This document shows positions 19,409 to 28,794 of a stretch of 64,000 nt of DNA, piece after piece. The DNA is from Ignavibacteriota bacterium. Lineage in GTDB: Bacteria > Bacteroidota > Ignavibacteria > Ignavibacteriales > Ignavibacteriaceae. Every line of letters starts with the position of its first letter. Position 1 is the stretch's first letter. Position numbers and translations under genes: made by a program. The notes below the pieces were generated by a model. It made no database searches, was not told the origin of the DNA, and saw only the letters and a list, made by a program, of their open reading frames with translations. The DNA lies in NCBI GenBank assembly GCA_013285405.1, contig CP053446.1:2083985-2147984 (forward strand). The letters run 5' to 3'.

Positions 19409-20321
19409 TTTAAACAGCCCGCGATACAGAATGTGGGGGAGTTCTCCATCTGATGTTTGGGCTACAACCTCCAGCAATTGGGAAGTTTCAATTTCTCATT
19501 TTGACGGAAGCCAGTGGACTTCTTATGGTGTACCGGGAATAATTCAACCCAATGCTATTTACGGTTTTTCTAGTAACAATATTTTTATAGGTGATGAAAA
19601 TGGAAAAATCTGGAGGTTTGACGGAAGTAGTTGGATATTATTTGCTGAATTAAAAAAGGAAGGAACTGATTTTATTATGTTTGAAAATATATGGGGAAAG
19701 ACACCAAATGATTTCTTTGCTGTCGGTAACGGACCGGACGAAAATCTTTATGCTAATGTAAGTGTTATTGCCCATTATATAAATAATAAATGGATTATGC
19801 AAAATACTGACTCACTTACAGGTGATGTTGTACATCTATATAGAAACGAAGCTGATAGTAAAATTTATTTTAGACTTACAAAAATAGGAGGTACAGCACA
19901 CATTGATAGCACAATTATCTACGCATATGCAAATGAGAAATATTATGTGGTATATAGTAGTACAGAAACCAAAGATTTTCAGTCGGATATTAACCTTATT
20001 AATGACGAAGTATATTTTGTTTTAGGTGGGCAAATAGCTAGGCGAGTAAACAACCAATTTCAAACAATTCTAAATGTAAATAATTCTGAATTCTACCAAC
20101 GAATCTGGGGAAGAAGTTCAAAAGACATTTTCCTTTTAATGACCGATGGACTGGCGCACTATAATGGAAATGATATTGAATATTTATTTCATTTTACGTT
20201 TGGTCAAGCAACACCCTGGACGCAAATTTTTGGTGCTGCCCTGTTTGAAAATCAAGTTTTCTTTTTAGTTTATGAGCCACCAACCGGTTTAAGTTTAGTT
20301 TATCATGGCATATTAAAATGA
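19275..20321 (+). CDS. Lipoprotein with propeller-like repeats (copy B)
   Basis: A 348-residue protein starting at ATG 19275 after AAAAGGAAATACA, with the same leader and lipobox (SLNTC) as copy A. After about residue 42 it diverges: repeats include SPSDVWATT...HFDGSQW, NNIFIGDENGKIWRFDGSSW and SKDIFLLMTDGLAHYNGN. The C-terminal third aligns distantly with copy A (WGR..KDIFL.M.DG.AHYNG, final HG.L). It is intact. It is followed by the structured element and by the surface-protein gene at 20579, the same order as copy A. Confidence 0.78.
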   Translation: MKIIFLAFISLTLISLNTCDENPVNGDNIKPGRRDYVWTVDTLAGLNSPRYRMWGSSPSDVWATTSSNWEVSISHFDGSQWTSYGVPGIIQPNAIYGFSSNNIFIGDENGKIWRFDGSSWILFAELKKEGTDFIMFENIWGKTPNDFFAVGNGPDENLYANVSVIAHYINNKWIMQNTDSLTGDVVHLYRNEADSKIYFRLTKIGGTAHIDSTIIYAYANEKYYVVYSSTETKDFQSDINLINDEVYFVLGGQIARRVNNQFQTILNVNNSEFYQRIWGRSSKDIFLLMTDGLAHYNGNDIEYLFHFTFGQATPWTQIFGAALFENQVFFLVYEPPTGLSLVYHGILK

Positions 20322-20363
20322 GGAGGGAAAATAACCAAACAAAAACAATTTAATAATTAACAA

Positions 20364-20466
20364 GGAGCTGGTGGTTTCAGCACCAGCCCCATAAATGAAT
20401 AACCCTTCCAAGGCTGGTTACCTTATTATTTTCATTAATAGAATGAAATGGGGCTATTCTGTTTTT
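20364..20466. ncRNA. Structured intergenic element, copy 2
   Basis: Hairpin GGAGCTGGTG 20364-20373 with CACCAGCCCC 20381-20390. A long-range stem, GAATAACCC 20397-20405 with GGGCTATTC 20451-20459, encloses AAGG/CCTT (20410-20424, loop CTGGTTA) and ATTTTCATT/AATGAAAT (20428-20449). A T-rich tract follows. Compared with copy 1 several stem pairs are changed on both sides, while AAGGCTGG and CCTT are kept. Confidence 0.6.
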
Positions 20467-22987
20467 AAATATACAAAATATTATGGATAAGAAAGGAGGA
20501 AAACATCAATAAAACTTAAAGAAAATTTTAATGATCATTATCAACAAAAACTTTTATTAATATGAAAGGAATATTAAAATGAAAACTATTTTGCTTTTTA
20601 TGGTAACAATTCTGATTTTCGGGAACATATATGCCGAACAGGTTACTATCTATCAAAGTGGTATTAGTACCGTTGTAAGATACATTAATTCAAGTGGTAA
20701 TTATGATTACACTTATAATACACTTCATAGCATAGGACGCCATGATGGTAATAATGGAATAAACTCCGGTTCACAGAATGATATATGGCGTTCAGAACAT
20801 TCCTTTTACCTTGGCTCAATTCCTTCAAATGCAACCATAACCCAGGCACAATTACAATTTTTTATTAGTGGCTACCAATGTTCTACGTGCAGTTTAAAAG
20901 TCACAAAAACTACTGGTCAATATAGCTACGGACAATTATGGACAAATATAAATAACACAAATACAATTGTAGCAAGCTACGTTTATAATGCAACAACTCC
21001 TGTTGTGTCAACAGCCCTTAAAGATGCAATAATAGCATCTCTTACAACAGGCACTATGTATTTAGGCTCGCTGTCATTAGTAGAAGGATCAAATAATTCT
21101 TATGCGAGTTTAGAATTACGCCTTATAGTAGATTATACAGTCCCACCCTCTATAGTAAATATTACTGCCGATAATAATTTTACTGCTTCTGATGGTGCAA
21201 ACCGAGGTACGATGGTAATTGATGGAGTTAATCGAACTATTCCTCTTACACCACCAGGATATACTTTTCAAAAAACTGTTGGTCAAAATTTAACGTTATC
21301 AGCAAATTCTCCCCAAAATGATAACCAAGGTCATCAAAGAATTTGGTATACAGGATTAACCTTCCCTAGTGATTGGAGAAGGAACGGTGAATTTAAAAGT
21401 TACAATCAAACTTATTCATTTCCTGTTGCAGCAGACGATAATGGAAAAATTTATATGGCTAATCTCCGAAAAAACTTCAAGATAGACCAAACACACAAAA
21501 CAGAGTTCGATGGAAACCAAACTCAACAGAACACTGCGTGGATAGTAGAGCAAAACTCAGGTAATATTTCAACCCAGTCATCTCGTTTAATCAACGGGAA
21601 GAATTATCTTTTTGCCGGCTGGGAAGATAATTTATCACTTGGAACATCAAGGAATATTACCCCAAATGATAATAAGGTGTACGATGTACTGTACAAATAC
21701 CCGCATTATTCCAATTCAACATCAGCATATCAAAATCCCGGGCAGAGAAGATTTATCAAAACAAACAGTGGTCACTTGCATATTGTTTATGAGAGTATGA
21801 ACAAAGTTTGGTATGAAAGAAGTACGAACAGCGGACAGACCTGGGAAATAATGAATGGTGGCAAACCAATCTATAGTGGAATTGCAACTCATCCATCAAT
21901 AGATTTTTATCCAGGCACTAATGATATAATTATTGTATATAATAGAGATGAATCTGTGATAGCCGCACAATATTATGAAAATGGTATATTTAAATGTGAA
22001 TCAATAGTGGCAGATAATTCTATTTGGGATCAAGTAACTCCGGATTCAAAACCAGTAATTGCCTAGACATACACAAGATTAATGGTTGCCTGGAATGCTT
22101 CGGGTGAAATTTTTTATAGTCTTGGTCAAAAAGTTACTATTTCAAATCCACCCTACCACGACTTTTATTGGTATTTCGATCCTCGCACCATTTCAAATCC
22201 ATTTGAAGCGTTCAGAAATAATCCAACAATCGGAACTTCTAAACTTCAATTAAATAGTTTTTGGTTAGCTTGGGACAGAGATCAGACATTTATTGAATTT
22301 GCAAATTTAGTTCCGATAAATGGTGCAAGTGATATCCAGCAATCACAACTTTTAGCCTATGGTCAGGCAGGTTTTTCTAAAAACGAGCAACCATCAATAA
22401 GTGTTATGCCTAATAATGATTACCGTATTAGCTGGTTCGGTGAAAATTACGTGGATGGAATAGGTCAAAAGCAAGTTGTTACTTACTTCAACTATCAGTT
22501 TTATATTTTCGGCACAAATGTAAGCAGCCACAGTATGAGAACTACAGATGATGGGAAAGCAATCATTGCTTATGGCGACCAGAGTGGTACGAGAAATAAG
22601 TTCAGACAGGTTTGGTATTGGGGTTCAGAAAAAAATCTGGGAACAACAGGTAAACAAACTCATCTGAGCAACGGTTCAAGTCTCAACAATATGTATGCAA
22701 TGTCATTCCAGAATACTACACTGCCTTATAGTTTTTCTATGTCAGCTAATCTTGGAAGTCTTCAAAAAGTAACTGAAATACCAATTGCTTCTGGAAGAAA
22801 AGGAATTGTAGCTGGTGATAGTGCTGAGTTCTACTTTACTTTAGGAGATGTATCTCTTAATGGTAACACCATTGAATTCATCCAAACCGGAATAAATCCT
22901 GATTTCACAAATCTTGATACTTTGAATTATTACCTTAGTACTGAACAGTTTAATGTTACGAATTCATCGCAGTTTAATTTCTCAATT

Positions 22988-24391
22988 TGTATTGGTTCAG
23001 CGGAAAATGGAATTTCTGGTTAGTTAAGTAAGGTAGAAAATCAACTGACATTTCTTACCTCAATTCTTTTCAGTTTGGCTTCATTAAGTTTCATTTCTCT
23101 TAGCTCTAATTTTTCTTCAACTCTGCTAAACAGAAAATCTTCGGGAGTTAAATAAAACAACGAACTGTGAAGTCGTTCAGTATTGTAGTAATCAATATAA
23201 GAGGAAATCTGTTTACGTGCATCATCAAGATTTATTAAAGAAGATTTCATTAAGCAGTCCTGATGAATAGTTCTGTGGTAACGTTCAATCTTTCCGTTGC
23301 TCTGAGGATATGCAATAGAGGTTCTGATGTGCTGTAATCCAGCTTGCTTCAGATATTCAGCAAAATCTTTGGAAATAAACTGAGGACCGTTATCAGAAAT
23401 AATTCTTGGTTTATAACCGGGATATTTTTCTAAAGCTCTCTGCAAGGTTATCTGAACATCAAATTGCTGCATATTCTGCCTAAGCTCGTGATGAACAATA
23501 TATCGGGAGTAACCATCAATAACAGAAATAAGAAACAGAAACGTTCCGTGATAATTAACGTACTTAATATCTGTATGCCAATGCTGATGAACTGCTGCTG
23601 GCTGATTAAAGCCATCTCCTTTAGAAGATCGTTTAACTTTATTCCATCTGTTAAGCAGCCCTGCTGCTTTAAGAACTCTGTAAGTAGTAGCCGGAGATAC
23701 AGCAGCAGCATTATCATCAATCATCATATAAGTAAGCCGTCTGTAACCTTCACCCGGATGATCTTTAGCATAACTGATAATAGTTTCTTTCTCCCAATCC
23801 AGGCACGAATGCCCTCTGGGAGTTTTACCGTTATGGTTATTAGAGATTCCTTTTCTATCAATCCAGGAATAATATTTACTGTAATTTATTCCTATAAGGC
23901 GAATCATTCCTTTAAGAGAAATATCAGCCTTAGCTCTGATGAGATTTATAAAATCAATTACATTATCTCGTATATCCGGTTCAACCCATTGCCCGGTCAT
24001 ATTTCCCCATCTATACTTTTTTTTTATATCTATGTTTTCTTTAAGCAGAATAGCAATTGCTTCATCCCGGTCTCTCAGTTTAGATTCAAGTTTTTCTATC
24101 TTTTTTTGTTCAATAGTAGTTTGTTTATTATTTACTGCTTTTGTTTGAAAAATATCTTTTGCTCCTTCAAAAAGCTTTTTCTTCCAGTTATATATATCAT
24201 TGGGGTGAACATAGTATTTTTCTGCAAGCTGGCTGATGGGAATATTGTTTTCAAGAAGTTCTCTAAGAATAAGAACTTTCTGCTCAGGTGAATAAAATTT
24301 TCTTTCTCTTTTTGTTTCGGACATTGAAATTTTCCTTTCTGTTTACATTAATACAAATTTAGGAAATTCCATTTCCGTCTGAAGCATTACA
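22988..24391 (-). mobile_element. IS3-family insertion sequence, copy 2 (apparently intact)
   Basis: 1404 bases with the same ends as copy 1, and AATT direct repeats at 22984-22987 and 24392-24395. It encodes one continuous OrfAB frame because the A run at the orfA/orfB junction has nine A residues. This copy is the likely source of functional transposase. Confidence 0.94.
23041..24324 (-). CDS. IS3-family transposase, fused OrfAB
   Basis: A 427-residue protein: N-terminal helix-turn-helix and coiled coil (residues 1-105), a junction KENIDIKKKYRWGN, an HTH_21-like segment (HPGEGYRRLTYMM), then the rve/DDE core with Asp in HTDIKYV, Asp in SDNGPQF and Glu in SNGKIERYHRT, ending with a basic tail. 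It is intact, in contrast to copy 1. Long plus-strand open frames opposite this gene are antisense shadows. Confidence 0.95.
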   Translation of the reverse strand: MSETKRERKFYSPEQKVLILRELLENNIPISQLAEKYYVHPNDIYNWKKKLFEGAKDIFQTKAVNNKQTTIEQKKIEKLESKLRDRDEAIAILLKENIDIKKKYRWGNMTGQWVEPDIRDNVIDFINLIRAKADISLKGMIRLIGINYSKYYSWIDRKGISNNHNGKTPRGHSCLDWEKETIISYAKDHPGEGYRRLTYMMIDDNAAAVSPATTYRVLKAAGLLNRWNKVKRSSKGDGFNQPAAVHQHWHTDIKYVNYHGTFLFLISVIDGYSRYIVHHELRQNMQQFDVQITLQRALEKYPGYKPRIISDNGPQFISKDFAEYLKQAGLQHIRTSIAYPQSNGKIERYHRTIHQDCLMKSSLINLDDARKQISSYIDYYNTERLHSSLFYLTPEDFLFSRVEEKLELREMKLNEAKLKRIEVRNVS

Positions 24392-25009
24392 AATTGAATA
24401 TGGTGTAACAGATTCGCTAAAAGCAGTTCAAAGTTTATCAGAGAATGAGTTCGTTAAATTCAAGCTTCAACTTATAAACGCAAACACAAACCAGGTTATT
24501 GGTGAATACACGGTTGTTACATTTACAGATCAAAATATCATTCCCTGCTATGGTGAATCATTTTCAATTAACACTAACGGTATAGGCAATAAAAAAGTAA
24601 GAGTTCGGTTTGTAGTTGAAGAAAATATCGGCGGCGAATATGCTATGGCAAACATATCTGCTGAGGAAAATGTTCTGCCAAAGCAAAACCAAAATGTTAT
24701 TTCATATTCAGGTTCAGAAGTAGTTACTGAGTATGCTTTGGAACAGAATTATCCCAATCCATTTAATCCAACAACTACGATAAAGTATCAATTACCAGAA
24801 TCAGGAAATGTTTCGATCAAAGTATATGATATACTTGGAAACGAAGTAGCAAATCTTGTTGATGGTTATATGGAAACCGGAAAGTACGAGGTTGATTTTA
24901 ATGCTTCTTCACTTGCAAGTGGTGTTTACATCTACCGGCTGAATGTTAATGATTTTGTGAATGTTAAGAAGATGATACTGCTGAAGTGAAAAGTGGTTAA
25001 ATTAATCAT

Positions 25010-25042
25010 AGCCCTGATTGCTTCAGGGCTTTTTTATTTTTT
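25010..25042 (+). terminator. Rho-independent terminator closing the accessory region
   Basis: AGCCCTGA and TTCAGGGCT around a short loop are followed by a long T tract. It lies 21 bases past the sorting-domain stop codon and marks the 3' end of the surface-protein gene. Confidence 0.9.
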
Positions 25043-25160
25043 ATAATACTGTTATTGAACTTTTACATTCTTCTTACAAACCACTGACATCAAGCCGCAT
25101 TTGATTTAACATTTTAGCACCAGAAACAATTTAATAATAATTGGACTGGAATAAACTAAA

Positions 25161-25769
25161 ATGAATAATCAAACAAATTATAATATCAGCAAGAATGAGC
25201 AAACCGTTCTTGCTAATATTTCAAGACTCGACTTTCTGAAAAAAATTTCTTTCACTTTCGGTGTCCTGATGACCAGTTGTACACCGGTTAAAATCCTTCT
25301 GAATACCCATGAAGATAAATACGATGATGATACGGTATTGAAAAATAAAATTCTTGCAGCATTTATAACTGCAGTTATTCCGGGTGCTGATCCGGAGGAT
25401 GCAGATAATTATAAAATATTCTGTGATGAATACTATCCGTTTCACAAGTATTGTGGATTCTTTGTTTCGGATTTGTGCAGTAAAAGTGAAAAGCTGTTCG
25501 GCACAGAAAAATTTTATGATTTATCACTTGAACAAAGAACTGAGGTAATTCAAGCTGGACTAAATGACGATTCAACAACAGAAAGAATTTATACGGCTGC
25601 CATTTTCATTTCACAGGTTTCAGTCTATTGTGGTATTTACAACGATGAAAAAGGCTGCAGTTTGATTGATTACAATGGTTCGTATGGATTTGTTGATGCG
25701 GAAATATTTTATTCAAATTCATCCAGCTACCTTGCAGCAGAAATGACTTCAACAGGAAATTATTCATAA
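25161..25769 (+). CDS. Gluconate 2-dehydrogenase subunit 3-like protein
   Basis: A 202-residue protein. An N-terminal SRLDFLKKISFTFGVLMTSC stretch resembles a Tat-type or lipoprotein leader, although the twin arginine is reduced to one Arg. The body (AFITAVIPGADPEDADNY, then helices) fits the small subunit that accompanies GMC-type membrane dehydrogenases. Such subunits help export the large flavoprotein. It lies 17 bases upstream of the GMC oxidoreductase gene, supporting the pairing. Because the large-subunit gene carries a frameshift, this partner may be orphaned. Confidence 0.7.
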   Translation: MNNQTNYNISKNEQTVLANISRLDFLKKISFTFGVLMTSCTPVKILLNTHEDKYDDDTVLKNKILAAFITAVIPGADPEDADNYKIFCDEYYPFHKYCGFFVSDLCSKSEKLFGTEKFYDLSLEQRTEVIQAGLNDDSTTERIYTAAIFISQVSVYCGIYNDEKGCSLIDYNGSYGFVDAEIFYSNSSSYLAAEMTSTGNYS

Positions 25770-25786
25770 CTATAAAAGGAAACATT

Positions 25787-27342
25787 ATGGAAAATTTACA
25801 AACAGACGTACTTGTAATCGGAAGCGGGTTCGGTGCAGCAGCTCCGGCTTTAAGATTAAGTGAAGCAGGCTTTAAAGTATTGATGATTGAAAAAGGTAAA
25901 AACATTGTGCCCGAAAAAGATTTCAGGATGACACAGGATCCAAAATATTTTCTGAAATATTTAACCGGAATATCAGACAAATCTATGTCCTTCACTTATG
26001 CAGAAGCACTTGGCGGTGGTTCAGGATTTTATGAAATGGTTTCATTAAGAGCACCATCAAAAATTTTCTTTCAGAAAGATAAAACAGGCAATTATCTCTG
26101 GCCGAAAGGAATTAACAGAGAATGTATGGATGCTTATTATGATGTTGCCGAAAAGATGCTCAATGTTGAACAGATTCCCGTTGAAGAAGTTCCGAAATCA
26201 GGAATTGTATTTTCACTATTAATGAAAAATCTTGGTTACTCCTGTGACAGAGCAAGATATGCGGTAAAGGATGTGTTGGCAGTGGATTTTGCGTCTCCGG
26301 TTGTGTATTCGGTGCTAAGCAATCACTCCATTTAAATTACCTTCCGCAGGCACAAAAGTCTGGAACAAAGATTTTAACTGATACCGATGCATTGGAAATC
26401 AGAGTGATTGAATCAAATTTAAAATCAACAAAGAATCTAAGATCTATCAGAGCTATACCTTATCGATATGAAGTTAAATGCAAAGACGTTACAAAGAGTG
26501 AAGTATTCTATATCAACACTAAACTATTAATTCTGGGCGGTGGTACAGTCGGGACAGCAAAATTATTAATGAATTCAAAAAAGAATTTGCATTTTTTAAG
26601 TTCACACGTCGGAAAGAATATTGCTTTCAACGGAAGTGTTAAATCCGTAGGATTAATTCCTGAAAATATGATAGAAGGTGATATGTTTAGCGGAAGATCA
26701 CATCCGGGAATGATAAGCTATCAGTTTTTTGATTCGAAAGGAATAACTATTTCATCAGCAAAGCCATTGCCATTGCATGTGGTTGCAGCAGCAAGATTAA
26801 ATCTGGAAGGAGAAAAAAAGAATCCGGTTTATTGGGGAGAAGCCAATGTTGAGTTGATGAAACTTTATAGGAAAAGAATGATTGTTCTTTATGCATTAGG
26901 ATTAACTCCACCAAGTGCCGAATTAGTTTTGGATAATAATGGTCAGGTCAAGCCAAAATTAAAAATAACACCCGAACTGGAAAAATATTATAAGAATACA
27001 ACAAAACTGCTTGAATCAATTTTCAGAAAGAATGGTTGTAAAATTATTGAGCATCAGGAAGTGGATTCTGAAGGTCAGGTAAAAAATGATATTAGTTTTT
27101 CAACAACACATATGATTGGATCCTGCAGAATGGCTGATAATAAACAAAATGGCGTGGTTGATGCTTTTGGTGAAGTGTTTGATTATCCGGGAATTTATGT
27201 GACTGATGGCGCTGCTGTTCCATCTTCACTTGCTGTTAATTCGAGCTTAACAATTCTGGCAAATGCTGAAAGAATTGCACATCATTTACTTAATCAGTTG
27301 CAGACAGAAAACTCAAACATACTGGCAGAAAGAAAAAATTAA
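25787..27342 (+). pseudogene. GMC-family oxidoreductase, single-base frameshift
   Basis: The first frame (25787-26335) begins with the FAD-binding signature DVLVIGSGFGAAAPALRLSEAG. Near 26262-26275 the homologous sequence moves to another frame that reads CVGSGFCVSGCVFGAKQS, the Cys-rich motif expected next, and continues to 27342 with the C-terminal GMC signature (STTHMIGSCRM, AVNSSLTI). Adding one base to the AAA run at about 26266 would restore a 518-residue enzyme. The break may be a true mutation or a sequencing error. Cholesterol-oxidase/gluconate-dehydrogenase-like; the substrate is unknown. Confidence 0.85.
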
Positions 27343-27347
27343 TAATA

Positions 27348-28400
27348 TTAAACTTTTGCAATCTTATAATTCTTCTTTGCAAAGTAAATTTCTTTCAGGA
27401 AAGTTTTTATTACAGTTGCAACCGGAACAGCCAGCAGCATACCAATTAAACCAAATAAAGTACCGCCGCTGATTATTAAAAGTATAATTGCAATCGGGTG
27501 CATATCAACACTCTTTCCAAAAATATAAGGCTGCACAAATCCATTATCGAGAATATATGTAGAAAAGATTACCAGCAGAATTAATGGGAACTGTGAGAGG
27601 TCTCCATATTGCACGATTGATACAATGAGTGCAGGAACGCCACCAATGATCGGACCGAAATATGGAATCAGATGCCCGATCCCTGCTATTACTCCGAGTG
27701 GTAAAGCATTCGGAATACCTATAAAATAAAAACCAAAACCAATCATTACTCCAACGAAAGTTGCGTCAAAAATCCAGGCTCGAGCAAACAAACCAAGTCG
27801 TAACGAAACTTTCTTCAATATGTAATAGGACATTTCGAAATATTTATTTGGTATTGTTTGAAGCAGACCCTGCATAATCCTTCTGTAATCTTTTAAAATA
27901 AAAAAAGTGATGAATGGAACTATCACAAGTCCTGCGATTATCGAAAATACACTTGATAAAACTTCAGAAATCGTATCAAAGATATTTGTAATCTGATTAG
28001 TTATAAACAATTCCATTCTTTGAGTAATATCTCCAGATTTAAGAAAGGGAATGTAGTGAAGTAAAGTTGTTTCCAGAGTTTTCATTTCTTCTGCAAAAGA
28101 AAAACCCTCAAGTGAACTGATCAAATGATCCATCTGATAAACGAACTTCGGAATTATTATAGAAAGACTTAAATAAATGATGAATCCAAATATTCCAAAA
28201 ACAACAAGTGTAGAGGTCAAACGATTCAGCCCTTTTGCTTCAAGCAGAGAAACGAATGGTGCAAAGATGAAAGCAAGCAGTATGGATAATGCAAGGATAA
28301 TAAAAATTTCACTTAATAAATAAAAAAGATAGAGAAGAATGATGGCACCTGCAGTCCATTTAATCATTTTTATAAAATGATTGTAGCTCGAATCGGTCAT
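27348..28400 (-). CDS. AI-2E family transporter-type permease
   Basis: A 350-residue integral membrane protein with about seven to eight hydrophobic helices and the PF01594 landmarks GIGHLIPYFGPIIGGVPA and the C-terminal GLIGMLLAVPVA. Members include exporters of autoinducer-2 and Na+/H+ antiporters, so the transported species cannot be named. It is the last gene of a minus-strand group after the Mrp and NifU-like genes, ten bases downstream of the latter. It converges with the GMC gene, leaving only five bases between the stop codons. Confidence 0.88.
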   Translation of the reverse strand: MTDSSYNHFIKMIKWTAGAIILLYLFYLLSEIFIILALSILLAFIFAPFVSLLEAKGLNRLTSTLVVFGIFGFIIYLSLSIIIPKFVYQMDHLISSLEGFSFAEEMKTLETTLLHYIPFLKSGDITQRMELFITNQITNIFDTISEVLSSVFSIIAGLVIVPFITFFILKDYRRIMQGLLQTIPNKYFEMSYYILKKVSLRLGLFARAWIFDATFVGVMIGFGFYFIGIPNALPLGVIAGIGHLIPYFGPIIGGVPALIVSIVQYGDLSQFPLILLVIFSTYILDNGFVQPYIFGKSVDMHPIAIILLIISGGTLFGLIGMLLAVPVATVIKTFLKEIYFAKKNYKIAKV

Positions 28401-28410
28401 AGTGTAAAAT

Positions 28411-28641
28411 TCATATTACTGATTCAATTCTTTTTATTGATGGTACCTTATTCATTAAGGCTCTTTCAATACCCGCACGCAAAGTTAATATTGACATAGG
28501 ACAATCGGCACAATCACCAAGCAGTCTTACTTTAACAATTTTCTCTTCGGTGATTTCAACAAGTTCAACATCACCATTGTCAGCTTGCAGAAAAGGTCTG
28601 ATTGTTTCGAGAGCTTTTAAGATTTCGTCTTTCATCGTCAT
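28411..28641 (-). CDS. NifU-like iron-sulfur scaffold protein
   Basis: A 76-residue protein made only of the NifU C-terminal domain (PF01106). It has the CxxC pair in GDCADCPMS that binds a transient Fe-S cluster, preceded by FLQADNGDVELVEI, where FLxxDGGDxE is usual. Its location just after the Mrp-type ATPase gene fits a shared role in Fe-S cluster assembly and delivery. Confidence 0.92.
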   Translation of the reverse strand: MTMKDEILKALETIRPFLQADNGDVELVEITEEKIVKVRLLGDCADCPMSILTLRAGIERALMNKVPSIKRIESVI

Positions 28642-28692
28642 AACTAATTCACATGTGTAAATCTAAAGAAAAATTTGGAATGAAGTATTCAT

Positions 28693-28788
28693 TGTCATTG
28701 CGAAGTTCAAAAAATTTGGAATGAAGCAATCGATATGTGATTCAAGTTGAGATCACTTCGTCCGGCAAATGCCGCACTTGTGATGACA
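28693..28788. repeat. Dispersed palindromic intergenic repeat
   Basis: The gap between the mrp and nifU-like genes contains TGTCATTGCGAAGT at the left and ACTTGTGATGACA at the right, with GAAGCAATC and GATCACTTCG between. This is the outline of the TGTCATTGCGA...GCAATGACA repeat scattered through many FCB genomes. No gene is visible in this gap. Confidence 0.55.
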
Positions 28789-28794
28789 GTTACT

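Larger units (their letters stand above)
20579..24989 (+). pseudogene. Large secreted surface protein with type IX sorting domain, broken by TAG and an IS
   Basis: The gene begins at ATG 20579 with a signal peptide (ends IYAEQ). It has N-terminal beta domains, then the block shared with copy 1 (around residues 302-390), then a sialidase- or BNR-like region (SGHLHIVYES, STNSGQTWEIM). Codon 496 is TAG at 22064-22066. The frame continues to 22987, is cut by the IS at 22988-24391, and resumes in frame at 24396 after the AATT duplication. It ends in EQNYPNPFNPTTTIKYQLP and VYDILGNEV, a type A sorting domain. The restored product would be about 1000 residues. As it stands it cannot give a sorted full-length protein without readthrough and IS excision. 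Confidence 0.85.

Noticed and set aside
23464..24291. 275-residue open frame antisense to the IS transposase
   Set aside because: It is the exact complement of a conserved transposase gene, is low in recognisable protein features, and the equivalent frame in copy 1 is broken.
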